A DNA stretch of 64,000 nt from an uncultured Alphaproteobacteria bacterium (GTDB taxonomy: Bacteria; Pseudomonadota; Alphaproteobacteria; Caulobacterales; Caulobacteraceae), in contig CAIOSI010000013.1 in NCBI GenBank assembly GCA_903860975.1, positions 1 through 64,000 on the forward strand. The letters run 5' to 3'. Each line of letters starts with the position of its first letter. Position 1 is the first letter of the stretch. This document shows, piece by piece, positions 41,500 through 51,010 of the stretch. Below the pieces are notes generated by a model. It had not been told where the DNA came from. It was given only the letters and a program-made list of their open reading frames with translations, and ran no database searches. The position numbers and the translations under genes were made by a program.

Positions 41500-42169
41500 G
41501 AGGCTCCTCAGCTGCGAAGGTCAGGCCCGTCGTCATGGCAAGCTCCGCCAAGGTCTGGTCCACGTTCACCACCTTAATCGCCGTCATGCCGAGTGCGGCG
41601 GCCGGCTTACAGTTGATGCCAAGGTCGTCGAGGTAGATGCAGTTCCCCGGTTCAACCGCCAACAAATCGCACATCATCAAGTAAATCCGCGGGTCTGGCT
41701 TTCGCACGCCCGCCTTCGAGCTTTCGATGATCGCGTCGAAGAGCGGCATGACCTGCGCCATGGCGCCGGCGGCCCTTTGGCCCTCGTCCTGTCCAGGTGA
41801 ATGCATCGACACAACGTTGTTGGTGATGCAGCCGACTTTGAAATACGCCTTGCAGACCCTCAGCGCCGAAACCATCTGCGGCCGGAGCGTGCCCGAAAGC
41901 AGCGGGAGAACCGCGCTGCCGGGCACCGGATGCCCAAGCGTTGTAGATTCCGCCAGGAAAAGCTGGTCGAAGCGCGCGGCGTCGATCTCGTTGCGCTCGA
42001 AGAGGGCCCAGGCGTTCTCGTGGGGATTGGCCGAGTTGATCTGCCGGATCAGGTCCTTGGGCAGAGCGTTGTCGGCCTCAAATCGGTTGAAGGCTTCAAA
42101 CGGCGAAGAGGTAAACACCCCGCCGAAATCCCAGATTACCGCCTCAACCGCCATATCGCGAAACTCCAC
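41486..42169 (-). CDS. HAD-superfamily hydrolase (epoxide hydrolase N-terminal-like)
   Basis: A 227-residue HAD protein. Motif I is [14 protein letters not shown] (the second acidic position is replaced by Gly, as in DFGGV subfamily members). Motif II is CITNNVVS, motif III the Lys of [14 protein letters not shown], and motif [13 protein letters not shown]. This layout matches the HAD-IA variant related to the sEH N-terminal phosphatase. It overlaps the phhB start by 14 bp and is probably co-transcribed with it. Confidence 0.85.
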   Translation of the reverse strand: MEFRDMAVEAVIWDFGGVFTSSPFEAFNRFEADNALPKDLIRQINSANPHENAWALFERNEIDAARFDQLFLAESTTLGHPVPGSAVLPLLSGTLRPQMVSALRVCKAYFKVGCITNNVVSMHSPGQDEGQRAAGAMAQVMPLFDAIIESSKAGVRKPDPRIYLMMCDLLAVEPGNCIYLDDLGINCKPAAALGMTAIKVVNVDQTLAELAMTTGLTFAAEEPHEPA

Positions 42170-42210
42170 TCAACCGTCAGGCACCGGACGCTAGAGAGGC
42201 GAGCCGGGAC

Positions 42211-42588
42211 GTGCAAGTAAAGGCCATGCGCTTTGATCGCCTGCCCCGCCTGCTTCGCCTCAGCCTCTACGCCCTGGCCTGTTGCGTACTGCTGTACATG
42301 ACGCTCGCCCCCGATAATCGCGTGCCAGGCTCAGGGCTCATTTGGGACAAGGCCGAGCATGCGATCTCTTGGGTGGTGCTGACAGGCGTGGGCCTGCTTT
42401 TGTCCACTCGCCGCCGCTGGGCGATCGGGATATTCGCCTTCGGGTTCGGTGCGATTGTTGAGCTTCTGCAGGCAACCATGGGCCTGGGTCGGGACGGCAA
42501 CCTGCCTGACCTGGCGGCCGACATCGTAGGGATTGGCGTCGCCTATATTATCTGGGCGCTGATACGCCGCGCCGGCTGGGTGCGGTGA
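42211..42588 (+). CDS. VanZ-like membrane protein
   Basis: A 125-residue protein with about four helices (LSLYALACCVLLYMTLAP, AISWVVLTGVGLLLS, WAIGIFAFGFGAIVELLQ, DIVGIGVAYIIWAL). WDKAEHAISW and the E-L-Q segment with GRDGNLPDLAADIVG are VanZ hallmarks. VanZ gives low teicoplanin resistance in enterococci; the role here is unknown. The start is GTG at 42211 or ATG at 42226. It overlaps the next gene by 4 bp (GTGA). Confidence 0.85.
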   Translation: MQVKAMRFDRLPRLLRLSLYALACCVLLYMTLAPDNRVPGSGLIWDKAEHAISWVVLTGVGLLLSTRRRWAIGIFAFGFGAIVELLQATMGLGRDGNLPDLAADIVGIGVAYIIWALIRRAGWVR

Positions 42589-43391
42589 GCCTACGGCACA
42601 GGCCGTGGGAAGAGGCCGCAGACTTCCAGATCGGCCTCAAACCCATCGCGCCCAGCGCCTGGCTGGAGGGCGGTGAGACTGATCCCGCGGCCCGAAAAGA
42701 CCGGCTGTTCGCAGATCATCTCGGCCTCGTCTGGGCGGAGGCAGAGGCCTCTCGGCCTGCGCAGGCCGAGGCGCTGGAGATGGTGGAGGCCGCACTTGGC
42801 CAAGTCGCGGCCGCATCCGGACTTCCGCCGCTCTACGCGGCGGCGCGTCTTGTTCCTGACGACCTGTGCCTGATGGAGAAACGGGACGGGCAGTGGCGGT
42901 TGACCGCGTTATCCCTTTCGGCCGGCAGCTTCTTCACGGCCGAAGAGGTGATCGGGCGAAACCTTGCGGAGCTACATGGCCCGGTAACAGGGTTTGCCGA
43001 CCTATTCCTGGTCCGCGTTCAGAGAATCTTCGAGGGGCTGCGGCCGGGCCTGGTCCTGGAGCGGCGCAATTGGACGCTGCTGAATTCGGACGCGCTGCAC
43101 ACACCTTCTTCGTCCGCAATCCGGGCCCAGATCGATGAGATCAAGCCGTCACAGGCGGCTCATGTCCTTCACCTGCGCGTTGAGCGCCAAACCCTCGTGC
43201 GCCTTCCACGCACCGGCGGCGTGCTCTTTACGATCCGGGTGTGGCTGTCGCCCCTTTCAGATCTGGTCGCAGACCCCGAACGCTTCGCGGCCTTCGCGGC
43301 GGCTTGGCGCAATGCAACGCCGCAGCTGCGCGCCTATAAACGGCTCGACCTCTACGACGATCTGGTCGCGGGTTTGCTGGCCGGCGCTTAG
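42585..43391 (+). CDS. DUF3445 haem-dependent oxidative N-demethylase family protein
   Basis: A 268-residue protein starting at GTG 42585. PWEEAADFQIGLKPIAPSAWLEGG, LMEKRDGQWRLTALSLSAGSFF, AELHGPV and NWTLLNSDALHTPSS are typical of DUF3445, as is the C-terminal LRVERQTLVRLPRTGGVLFTIRVWLSPL. Characterised relatives include dimethylamine-type haem oxygenases. The substrate here is unknown. It is coupled to the VanZ-like gene and convergent with FecR, overlapping by 4 bp. Confidence 0.85.
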   Translation: MSLRHRPWEEAADFQIGLKPIAPSAWLEGGETDPAARKDRLFADHLGLVWAEAEASRPAQAEALEMVEAALGQVAAASGLPPLYAAARLVPDDLCLMEKRDGQWRLTALSLSAGSFFTAEEVIGRNLAELHGPVTGFADLFLVRVQRIFEGLRPGLVLERRNWTLLNSDALHTPSSSAIRAQIDEIKPSQAAHVLHLRVERQTLVRLPRTGGVLFTIRVWLSPLSDLVADPERFAAFAAAWRNATPQLRAYKRLDLYDDLVAGLLAGA

Positions 43392-44398
43392 CGGTGATGG
43401 AGAATGATCTCTGCACCCACGCGTTCCACCCGCACCGGCGCGAAGGCCTCCAGCCGGCGCAGCACATCGGGCTCATTATCCGTCACCAGAACGCCGGAAA
43501 ACCGCAAGGCTGCGGCCTGGGCGTCAGCTGTACGCACGGGTGTCGCGAAGCGGCGAGAAAGATCGGCCGCCACATCGAGGAGCGGTTGATCGCGATAAAT
43601 CAGCTGCCCATGGGTCCAGGCGAAGACCTGATCGGGGTCGGAGACCCTCAGGAAGGAACTCCTGTCACCGGTGGAATGCGTCAGCTCCTGGCCCACTGCG
43701 ACGCGCCTGGGCGTAGCGTCTAAAGCGTTGGCCGGGCGGACTTCCACCACGCCCCTGCGGACGGTGAGATCGACCAGGTCAGCGCGATGGCGAAGGTTGA
43801 ATTCGGTGCCGACGACACGCACCTGTTGATCGCCGACGCTGATCAGGAACGGACGCCGCGCATCATGGGTCACATCGAAAACCGCCTCGGCATCGGCCAT
43901 CTGCACCCGTCGGGCATCCCGGCCGAGGCTGACAGTGATCTTCGAAGCCGCATTCATCTGGATGCGAGTGCCATCCGCGAGTGTGATGTCTTGGGTTCTG
44001 CCGGCAGGCGTTTGATAGGTTTGCGTCGCGATACCCGCCGACCAGACGCCAACGCCCACCGCCACAGCAACACTGGCCGCGATCGCGGAGATCGCTCCCA
44101 TCCATACCCGTCGACGGACGGCGCGCGACGCGCGTCGGTGTCCCGGACGCTGGCGCGCAGCCGTTATGGGCCGCCCCTCCAGGTCTTTGGCGAGCGAGGC
44201 ATACTCCAGATCGATCCAGAGGCCTTCAAGTCGCTCATAGGCTTGGGCGTGCTCCGAGGAGGCCTGCAGCCATAGCTCAAACGCCAGCCAGTCGTCCGCG
44301 GTCGCAACCTCGCCTTGGAGGCGTACAAACCAGCCAGCCGCCACCTCGGCGACCCGACCGTCGTTCAGGTTCTCGTTGGTCTCAATCATCAAGCCCAT
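43388..44398 (-). CDS. FecR-family anti-sigma regulator
   Basis: A 336-residue inner-membrane protein. The cytoplasmic N-terminal part (AAGWFVRLQGEVATADDWLAFELWL, HAQAYERLEGLW) is the sigma-binding FecR_N domain. One helix lies at about 99-122 (WMGAISAIAASVAVAVGVGVW). The periplasmic FecR domain follows (YQTPAGRTQDITLADGTRIQMNAAS, VVGTEFNLRHR) with a C-terminal STN-like part. It transmits TonB-receptor status to the adjacent sigma factor, which is encoded 81 bp upstream on the same strand. Confidence 0.9.
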   Translation of the reverse strand: MGLMIETNENLNDGRVAEVAAGWFVRLQGEVATADDWLAFELWLQASSEHAQAYERLEGLWIDLEYASLAKDLEGRPITAARQRPGHRRASRAVRRRVWMGAISAIAASVAVAVGVGVWSAGIATQTYQTPAGRTQDITLADGTRIQMNAASKITVSLGRDARRVQMADAEAVFDVTHDARRPFLISVGDQQVRVVGTEFNLRHRADLVDLTVRRGVVEVRPANALDATPRRVAVGQELTHSTGDRSSFLRVSDPDQVFAWTHGQLIYRDQPLLDVAADLSRRFATPVRTADAQAAALRFSGVLVTDNEPDVLRRLEAFAPVRVERVGAEIILHHR

Positions 44399-44479
44399 GC
44401 CCGCGGGCGGAGAACAGCCTGCCGTTGATAAAAAGACGCCACCGTTCGGTAAGCTCCTCCAAAGACCCTGTTTGGCCGT

Positions 44480-45001
44480 TCATGGCAGGCGCGCCAGCAG
44501 GTGCTTGAGAGCGATCATCATGTGTTTCTCGACCGCGCTCCTTGAGATGCCAATAGCGGCCGCCACCTCAGGGTGGCTGAGGCCTGCGAACTTGTGCATC
44601 CGGAAAACGCGCTGCGTCTGCGGACTGAGCTCTTTCAGCGCTTCCGTCAGCAGCGCCAGCCTCTGACGTGCGGCTATGGCCGTCTCGGCGCTGGGTTCCG
44701 CAGAGATCTCCTGGCTGCCGACACGCGTCGTCTCACTGTCCAACCATGCTCCGTCGCGGTTGGCTGACCGCCGCTCCCCGCGCAATCGGTCCAGCATAAG
44801 ATTTGAACCAAGCCGATAAAGGTAGGCCGTCAGGTTCTGGATTTCGATCGAGGGCGCTAGGCCTGAGAGGCGAAGGTAGATGTCCTGGACCAGATCTTCC
44901 GCGGCCGCTGGCGAACGCAGACGCAGGGTGAAGAACCGGACAAGGTCCACCCGTCGCTCCAGATAGAGTTTGATCAGCGAAGATCTGCTGTCGTCAGCCA
45001 A
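44480..45001 (-). CDS. FecI-like ECF sigma factor
   Basis: A 173-residue sigma-70 family protein with region 2 (LVRFFTLRLRSPAAAEDLVQDIYLRL, LTAYLYRLGSNLMLDRLR) and region 4 (LKELSPQTQRVFRMHKFAGLSHPEVAAAIGISRSAVEKHMM). It is followed by FecR, forming the usual sigma/anti-sigma pair. The probable receptor of the system is at 47784-50231, separated by two opposite-strand glycosyltransferase genes. Confidence 0.9.
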   Translation of the reverse strand: MADDSRSSLIKLYLERRVDLVRFFTLRLRSPAAAEDLVQDIYLRLSGLAPSIEIQNLTAYLYRLGSNLMLDRLRGERRSANRDGAWLDSETTRVGSQEISAEPSAETAIAARQRLALLTEALKELSPQTQRVFRMHKFAGLSHPEVAAAIGISRSAVEKHMMIALKHLLARLP

Positions 45002-45148
45002 GTCCGAGATTTCATCCGCCCTGGAGGTTACGACCAGGCGCCGACACCATGTTATGGCTCGCGGCGGGTGCCAATGGGGATCGGCTCTATGTGCGATCCC
45101 AAGCGATCAGGTGGTTTCCAGCCCCCGACATGGCAGGTATGAGGGCGC

Positions 45149-46288
45149 ATGCGCGCGCCATCTGGGTCTCCTTTGGGTAACGAACCCCCCACCCCCGCAT
45201 CCCAATTGGCCACATCGGTGCTGGAACTCGGCGTTGTCATTCCGACCTTCAAGGAGGCGCCCAATGTGGCGCCTCTGTTGGCCAAGTTGGAAGCGGCGCT
45301 GGCAGGTGTGGTCTGGCAGGCGATCTTCGTCGACGACGACAGCCCGGACGGCACAGCGGCGGCAGTGAAAGCCATCGCAGCCACCGACCCTCGTGTCATG
45401 TGCCTCCACCGAATTGGCCGCCGCGGCCTGGCCGGCGCGGTGATCGAAGGGGCGATGGCAAGCGCTGCGCCTTTCGTCGCGGTCATCGACGGCGACATGC
45501 AGCATGACGAAACCCTGCTGCCACAGATGCTGCGCGCCCTGCAGGAAGACCGCGCGGACATTGTCGTTGGCAGTCGCTACCTTGCGGTCAGCGGTTCGAA
45601 CGCCTCAGCGCTTGGCGCCACCCGCGAAGCCGGCAGTCGGCTCGCTAACTGGCTGGGCAAGCGCGTCCTGCGGGCCGACGTGACCGACCCCATGAGCGGA
45701 TTTTTCATGATCCGCCGCGAGCTCGTCGAGGCCGTTGCGCCGACGCTGGCGACCGCGGGCTTCAAGGTGCTTTTCGACATTCTGGCCTCCCAGAAGACCT
45801 CGCCGCGCTATCTGGAAATGCCCTACGAATTCCGTGCCCGCGTGGCCGGCGACAGCAAGCTCGACGAGGGCGTTGTCGTGCAATACCTGGGCTTGTTGAT
45901 CGCCAAGCTCTCCCGCGATTTCATCTCGCCGCGGTTCATCATGTTTGCGTTGGTGGGAGCCAGCGGCGTGGTCATCCACCTGCTGATCCTGCGCTCGCTG
46001 CTGCACTTTGGTTTCGCCGCCGCCCAGCTGACGGCTGCCTTGGGCGCCATGACATCAAACTATCTGATCAATAACGCGGTGACCTATCGCGATCGCCGCA
46101 AGCGCGGCCTCAGTCTGCTGGCTGGCTACTTCAAATTCGTCATGCTCTGCAGTGTGCCATTGGCGGCCAATGTGGCGGTGGCCACCATGGTCTTCGAGCG
46201 CGGGCCCTCCTGGTGGGTGGCCGGCGTCGCCGGCGCTGTCGTGGCCGCGGTCTGGAACTACATCACGACATCACGAGCCGTCTGGTGA
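45149..46288 (+). CDS. Glycosyltransferase family 2 (DPM1-like) with GtrA domain
   Basis: A 379-residue protein. The GT2 catalytic domain (about 27-250) has LGVVIPTFKEAPNVAPLL, IFVDDDSPDGTA and AVIDGDMQHDE (the DxD-type site), and VGSRYL. The C-terminal about 120 residues hold four helices of the GtrA family (FIMFALVGASGVVIHLLIL, TSNYLINNAVTYRDRR). It probably makes polyprenyl-phosphate-linked mannose or a similar sugar donor. It is coupled to the GT39-type gene by a GTGA overlap. Confidence 0.9.
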   Translation: MRAPSGSPLGNEPPTPASQLATSVLELGVVIPTFKEAPNVAPLLAKLEAALAGVVWQAIFVDDDSPDGTAAAVKAIAATDPRVMCLHRIGRRGLAGAVIEGAMASAAPFVAVIDGDMQHDETLLPQMLRALQEDRADIVVGSRYLAVSGSNASALGATREAGSRLANWLGKRVLRADVTDPMSGFFMIRRELVEAVAPTLATAGFKVLFDILASQKTSPRYLEMPYEFRARVAGDSKLDEGVVVQYLGLLIAKLSRDFISPRFIMFALVGASGVVIHLLILRSLLHFGFAAAQLTAALGAMTSNYLINNAVTYRDRRKRGLSLLAGYFKFVMLCSVPLAANVAVATMVFERGPSWWVAGVAGAVVAAVWNYITTSRAVW

Positions 46289-47787
46289 AGTCGGAGGCGA
46301 GCGGCTGGAACCGAGGTGTCCTGTTGCTGGCGCTGGGCTTCACCGCCTTTCGCCTGGTAGCGGCCGGGTCCATCCATCTGACCGAGGACGAGTCCTACTA
46401 CCGGCTTTGGGCGATGCACCCGCAGCTAGGCTACCTCGACCACCCGCCCATGATCGCCTGGTGGATCGCCGCTGGGGAAACGATCTTTGGCGACACACCG
46501 TTGGGCGTGCGGCTGGTTCCATCGTTTGCCGCAGGCCTTACGACCTGGCTGATCGCCGATCTGGCGCGCCGCCTTGGCGCTAAACCTCATACCGCCTTTC
46601 GGGCCGCCCTTTGGTACAACGCCACCCTGACGGTTTGTCTGGGCGGCATGTTGGCCATCCCGGACGCACCGGCGAGCCTTTTCTGGATAATCACACTTTG
46701 GTCGCTCGCCCGGTTCTGGGACAGCAAGAACGCCGCCTGGTGGCTCGCCGCTGGAGCGGCCGCCGGGCTGGCGGTGATGTCCAAATATTCCGCGCTGTTT
46801 CTTGCGCCCGGGGTCCTACTTTGGCTGATGCTGGTTCCCGCAGGACGCGAAGAGCTGCGCAAACCGGGCCCCTGGATCGCAGCGGGAGTGGCAGGCCTGA
46901 TCTTTTCGCCCAACGTCATTTGGAACGCTCAGAACCACTGGCTCACCTTCACCAAACAATTCGGACGCGTCGCGCCGCACGGGATCGGCCTGGGTCACCT
47001 GGCTGAGTTTCTGGGCGACCAAATCTTGGTCTTCACGCCGCTGATGGCGATCTATGCCACAATCGGGGTCTGGCAGGGCTGGCGTGAACGCGCTGAGCCC
47101 GGGGCAGTCCGTCTGATCTTGCCCGTGGCCACCTCGGCACCCTTCGCTTTCTACCTGCTGATCCATAGCTTGCACGACAGGGTCCAGGGACATTGGCCGG
47201 CGCCTCTCTTCGGGGCGCTGGCGATCAGCGCCGCAATGGTGGCGGAACGGTTCGGAAAAACCCCGCGGGGCCGTGTTCTGCGCGCAATGGCGCCCGCGGC
47301 GGGATACCTTATTGGAGCCGCCGCTTTCGCGGTCATGGCCTTGCCAACGCCGACATTCCTGGGACCGCTTGATCCCACCAAGCCGCTACGCGGCTGGCCC
47401 CAGTTCGCGCGAGATGTCGAGGCGCAGCGGGTGAGGACAGGGGCGAGATGGGTCGGGACCAATAGCTACGGCATGTTCGCTCAGCTAAATGACGAGCACG
47501 CCACGAGCGCACCCCTCTTGGAGCTCATCGAGCGCGATCGCTACTGGGCAGCAGACCCTGGCCGTCCAGACTTCACTCAGCCGGGCCTGGTCGTCGATCT
47601 TTCCCGCCGCCTCACGCCGCACGACATTGCGCGTTGTTTCACCCAGGTCGACTTCGTAGGCGAGATCCTGCGAGGCGGCGGTTTAAGTCACGACCAGCAT
47701 TATTCCACCTACCTGGTCTCCGGGCCCCGACGCGACGTCTGGATCACTGGATGCCCTGCGCAGATCTCTCCTGGGGTCTGGCGTTAA
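46285..47787 (+). CDS. ArnT/GT39-type membrane glycosyltransferase
   Basis: A 500-residue protein from the GTG at 46285, which overlaps the preceding stop. The N-terminal loop motif HLTEDESYYRLWAMHPQLGYLDHPPMIAWW contains the catalytic Asp-Glu and the HPP signature of ArnT/PMT enzymes. About eleven helices and a periplasmic C-terminal domain follow. With the DPM1/GtrA partner it likely transfers a lipid-linked sugar to a cell-surface acceptor. The larger open frame upstream is antisense-like shadow. It is convergent with the TonB receptor gene, stops overlapping by 4 bp. Confidence 0.9.
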   Translation: MKSEASGWNRGVLLLALGFTAFRLVAAGSIHLTEDESYYRLWAMHPQLGYLDHPPMIAWWIAAGETIFGDTPLGVRLVPSFAAGLTTWLIADLARRLGAKPHTAFRAALWYNATLTVCLGGMLAIPDAPASLFWIITLWSLARFWDSKNAAWWLAAGAAAGLAVMSKYSALFLAPGVLLWLMLVPAGREELRKPGPWIAAGVAGLIFSPNVIWNAQNHWLTFTKQFGRVAPHGIGLGHLAEFLGDQILVFTPLMAIYATIGVWQGWRERAEPGAVRLILPVATSAPFAFYLLIHSLHDRVQGHWPAPLFGALAISAAMVAERFGKTPRGRVLRAMAPAAGYLIGAAAFAVMALPTPTFLGPLDPTKPLRGWPQFARDVEAQRVRTGARWVGTNSYGMFAQLNDEHATSAPLLELIERDRYWAADPGRPDFTQPGLVVDLSRRLTPHDIARCFTQVDFVGEILRGGGLSHDQHYSTYLVSGPRRDVWITGCPAQISPGVWR

Positions 47788-50231
47788 AAGCGACGCGCCA
47801 AGCCCATGCCGATTGTCCGGGGGCGAAGTGGCGTGGCTTGGGTTGTGCGCGCCCGGCTGAAGGGATTGCCATAGGCGAAGGTGTTGCCCCGTTCGTCCGC
47901 GACATTGTCAACGCAGACCGTGGCTCGCCAGGCGTCCTCGACGAAAGCGCCGGCGATCCGGCCTGAGGCATAGCCGCCCATCGCGTTGCCAGTGCCGCCG
48001 TCGAACGTCAGAAAAGAACGTCCGACGTACGATAGCTGAACCGAGGCTTCGACATCGAGGCTGCCGAGACGCCAGCGATAGCGCACGTCGGCGGACCCCA
48101 TGTCGTAGGGAACACCCGGAAGGCCAATGTCGCGGCGCGCCGGAAAGACATTGGCCGCACGCGTGATGCTTGGGTCCTCCAGCAGCGCATTGGCGCGCAG
48201 CTGCAGCCGGTCGTTCGGACGCCACGTCGCCTCGGCCTCCACCCCCGTATTGGACCCGTCGCCAATGTTGACCGTCATGGGCAGTCCCGACGCCAACCTC
48301 TGATCTGTCTGCAGGCCTCGCCAGTCGGCGTGGAACAAAGCGCCTCGGAGAACCAACTGATGATCGAACAGCGGTAAGCCGGCACCGAGTTCGTAACTCC
48401 AAAGGTGGTCAGGCGCGAATCGAGCGGCGACCACCTCTGGCGCGCCTCCGCCAGCCCCTGGAGGAATGTTAAAGCCGCCGGCGCGATAGCCCTCCTGAAG
48501 CTGCGCGTAGATCAGCAACTCGCGCGGTGCCGCGAAGCTCAGACGAAGCTTGGGCGCTAAACCGGAGTCGGTTAGCAGCTCATGGATTGGAGCGATTGGA
48601 GTTGCTGCGAGGCTGAAGTCGCGGGCCTGGGTTGTGACGCGGGTCTGGAACACGCGTGCGCCACCGGTCAGCGTCAGCTGAGGGGTAAAATCGTAGGCGA
48701 GCTATCCGTAGAGCGCGCCCTCCGTGAGTTGATCTTGGCGGCGATAAATTGAACGGGTAGGTCCTGGCGGTCTTACCGCCACCAATTGCGCGCCATCCCT
48801 TTCCTCGGCGTAGGAAATAAACGCGCCGGCCAGCCAGTGCAGCGGCCCGGAGCCGTTCGACGACAGGAGCCCTTCCGAAACAAAAAGGCGGATGTGCTTG
48901 GTCTCATCGAAGGCACCGCCCGTCAATGAGCCGTCTGCGGCGCGGAAGGCCCCGGTCGCGTCATATCGCGTGTCGAGAATATGGTCGATCAAGGCTGAGG
49001 AAACCTTCAGGTCGACGGCGGCGCCGATGTGAGAGGCGGTGACTCCGAACTCCGAAAAATCATTGTCGTGAGGCTCACGAACGCTGGCGTCGCGGGTCAG
49101 CGGGCCGTCGAGACCTTGTGTGTACTGGCTGTCGGCGGTTTCAATCACCTGATGGGTGATGCCGGCCTCAACGGTCCAGTCCTGTGGCAGCGCCGCCAGC
49201 CCTGAAATCCGCCCGCCTGCGCGGCGGCTGTCGTTCACGTCGCGCAGCCCAAGCACCGGATTGTTAATGTAGCCGCCACGCTCGTCGCCGTAGAGGACGG
49301 CCCGGATCGCTGCGTGACCATCCGCAAGGGGAAGATTGAACATACCCTCCAGGCCCGACGACGGCGCGCCGCGCTGGGTCGCCATCCCCTCTGCCGACAG
49401 CGAGCCGGAGGGCGCAGTGAAGTCAGGCTTAGCGGTAACAATCCTGACGATCCCGCCAATCGAACCGGAGCCATAGAGGGTTCCCTGGGGACCTCGCAGA
49501 ACCTCAACCCGCCCGATGTCGGCCAGCCTGAGATCTGGATCGGGCGCATTGTAGGTGATCGGAACGTCGTCGAGGTAGAGGCCGACCGTCGACTGAGTCT
49601 TGCCTGTGAACGAGCCGTCGGAAAGGCCACGCAGGAAGATTTTGTTTCGCCCCGAATCCAGATTGGTAACCGCGACACCCACCAGTTGGGCAGCGACCGC
49701 ATCGAAGCTCTTGCCCCCAAGTGCATCCAGGTCGTCGACCAACATGACACTGACCGCCGCAGCGCTTCGGCTCAGCAGCTCCCGGCGTTTTTCGGCCGTC
49801 ACCACCAGCTCATCCAGCCGCGGCGCGGCGGCGCTGAGGATCTCGGCGCGCCTTGCCGAACCCGGCGTGGTCGGCATTGCCGATAGGCCAACGATCCGGA
49901 AGCTCCTGGCGTCGATCAACTCAAAGCCACATCCCGGCGGGAGGAGCGCACTCATCGCCTGAGACGGCGACATCGTCCCCGAAACGGCCCGCGACCAACC
50001 GCCGCAACCGCGCGTGGGCATACCGCCCACCGAAACGCCAGCTTGCACAGCGAAGCGAATAAGAGCCCCCTCCAACGGTTCCGTTGGCAGATGAAAGACA
50101 CGCGCTTCAGCTGAGTTTTCAGCTCCGCTGGCCGGGCCAGCTCCGAACAGCGCCACGGCGCTGACCAAGGCTGCGGCAACGCGAAGCCTTGCACCGGCTA
50201 CACGGAGGTGTGTATCGATCAACGGCGTCAT
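47784..50231 (-). pseudogene. TonB-dependent receptor with STN domain, interrupted by in-frame amber codon
   Basis: From ATG at 50231 the frame encodes a signal peptide (ALVSAVALFGAGPASGA) and an STN domain (HLPTEPLEGALIRFAVQAGVS). The TonB box/plug follows (LDELVVTAEKR, GVAVTNLDSGRNKIFLRGLS, LYLDDVPITYN, RVEVLRGPQGTLYGSGSIGGIVRIVT), then barrel strands. At codon 510 (48704-48702) there is TAG after GALYG. The same frame continues 305 codons with LAYDFTPQLTLTGGARVF and intact barrel, ending MGLARRF. STN receptors signal to FecR, so this is the likely partner of the nearby FecI/FecR. A single base change would restore it (Glu is common at this position). The loss may be real or an error. Confidence 0.85.
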
Positions 50232-50250
50232 CCCGGCGCGGGTCCCCCTG

Positions 50251-51000
50251 GTGGAAGCGACCAGATCAACGCGTAGAAGTCCACCAGCCTTGCTCGATCC
50301 CCTCAGCGAAACATCGATCCTTGACGCCGTTGAACGTGGCCGCGAGACCTGCCGCACGAGCTTTGCGCAAAGCCTTCAGACCGCCGCCATGGCGGAGGCG
50401 CCGTACCGACATTGGATGCTGCGCGATGTCTTGCCGACCGATATCGCCTCGGCGATGGATGATCTGCCTTTCATTGCGCCGCCTCTGGACGGCCTGTCTG
50501 GCTCCCGCGAAATTCACAACAACACGCGTCGCTATGTCGATGCCGCCGCCATAGCCGAGTTTCCGGCCTGTCGCAGCTTGGCGGAGGCCTTTCAACACCC
50601 TGACACCGTCGCGTTGATCGAAGAGACGACGGGCGCGCGCCTGGACGGCTGTTGTCTGCGGATCGAGTACGCCCAGGACACCGATGGCTTCTGGCTGAAG
50701 CCGCACACCGATCTTGGCGTCAAGAAATTCACGCTGCTCTACTATCTGTCGCCTGGCGGCCAGCCCGATCTTGGTACGGATATCTACACCGACGCCGAGA
50801 CTCACTCCCACCGCGCGCCGTTCGATCTGGGCGCTGCTTTGGTGTTCGTGCCATCCGACAACACTTGGCATGGCTTCGAGCCACGCCCGATCCCGGTGGT
50901 GCGCAAGTCGTTGATCATCAACTACGTCACAGAAGCCTGGTTGGCGCGCGAGCAACTGGCCTATCCGAACAGGCCCGTAACAGGCCGCGCGGCTGACTGA
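50251..51000 (+). CDS. 2OG-Fe(II) oxygenase
   Basis: A 249-residue protein with the double-stranded beta-helix iron site: H-x-D in KPHTDLGVKKF (His152, Asp154), the distal His207 in NTWHGF and the 2-oxoglutarate-binding Arg218 in VVRKSLIINYVT. It belongs to the 2OG-Fe(II) superfamily, close to prolyl-hydroxylase-like groups found near surface-polysaccharide genes. The chosen GTG start is only 19 bp from the divergent receptor start; a downstream ATG at 50389 would leave room for promoters. It is beside the TonB receptor, consistent with an iron-related setting. Substrate unknown. Confidence 0.8.
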   Translation: MEATRSTRRSPPALLDPLSETSILDAVERGRETCRTSFAQSLQTAAMAEAPYRHWMLRDVLPTDIASAMDDLPFIAPPLDGLSGSREIHNNTRRYVDAAAIAEFPACRSLAEAFQHPDTVALIEETTGARLDGCCLRIEYAQDTDGFWLKPHTDLGVKKFTLLYYLSPGGQPDLGTDIYTDAETHSHRAPFDLGAALVFVPSDNTWHGFEPRPIPVVRKSLIINYVTEAWLAREQLAYPNRPVTGRAAD

Positions 51001-51010
51001 GCGCGCGACG

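Noticed and set aside
46213..46284. N-terminal Arg-rich extension of the ArnT-like protein
   Set aside because: It overlaps the preceding glycosyltransferase in another frame; the GTG at 46285 gives a stop-overlap typical of coupled genes.
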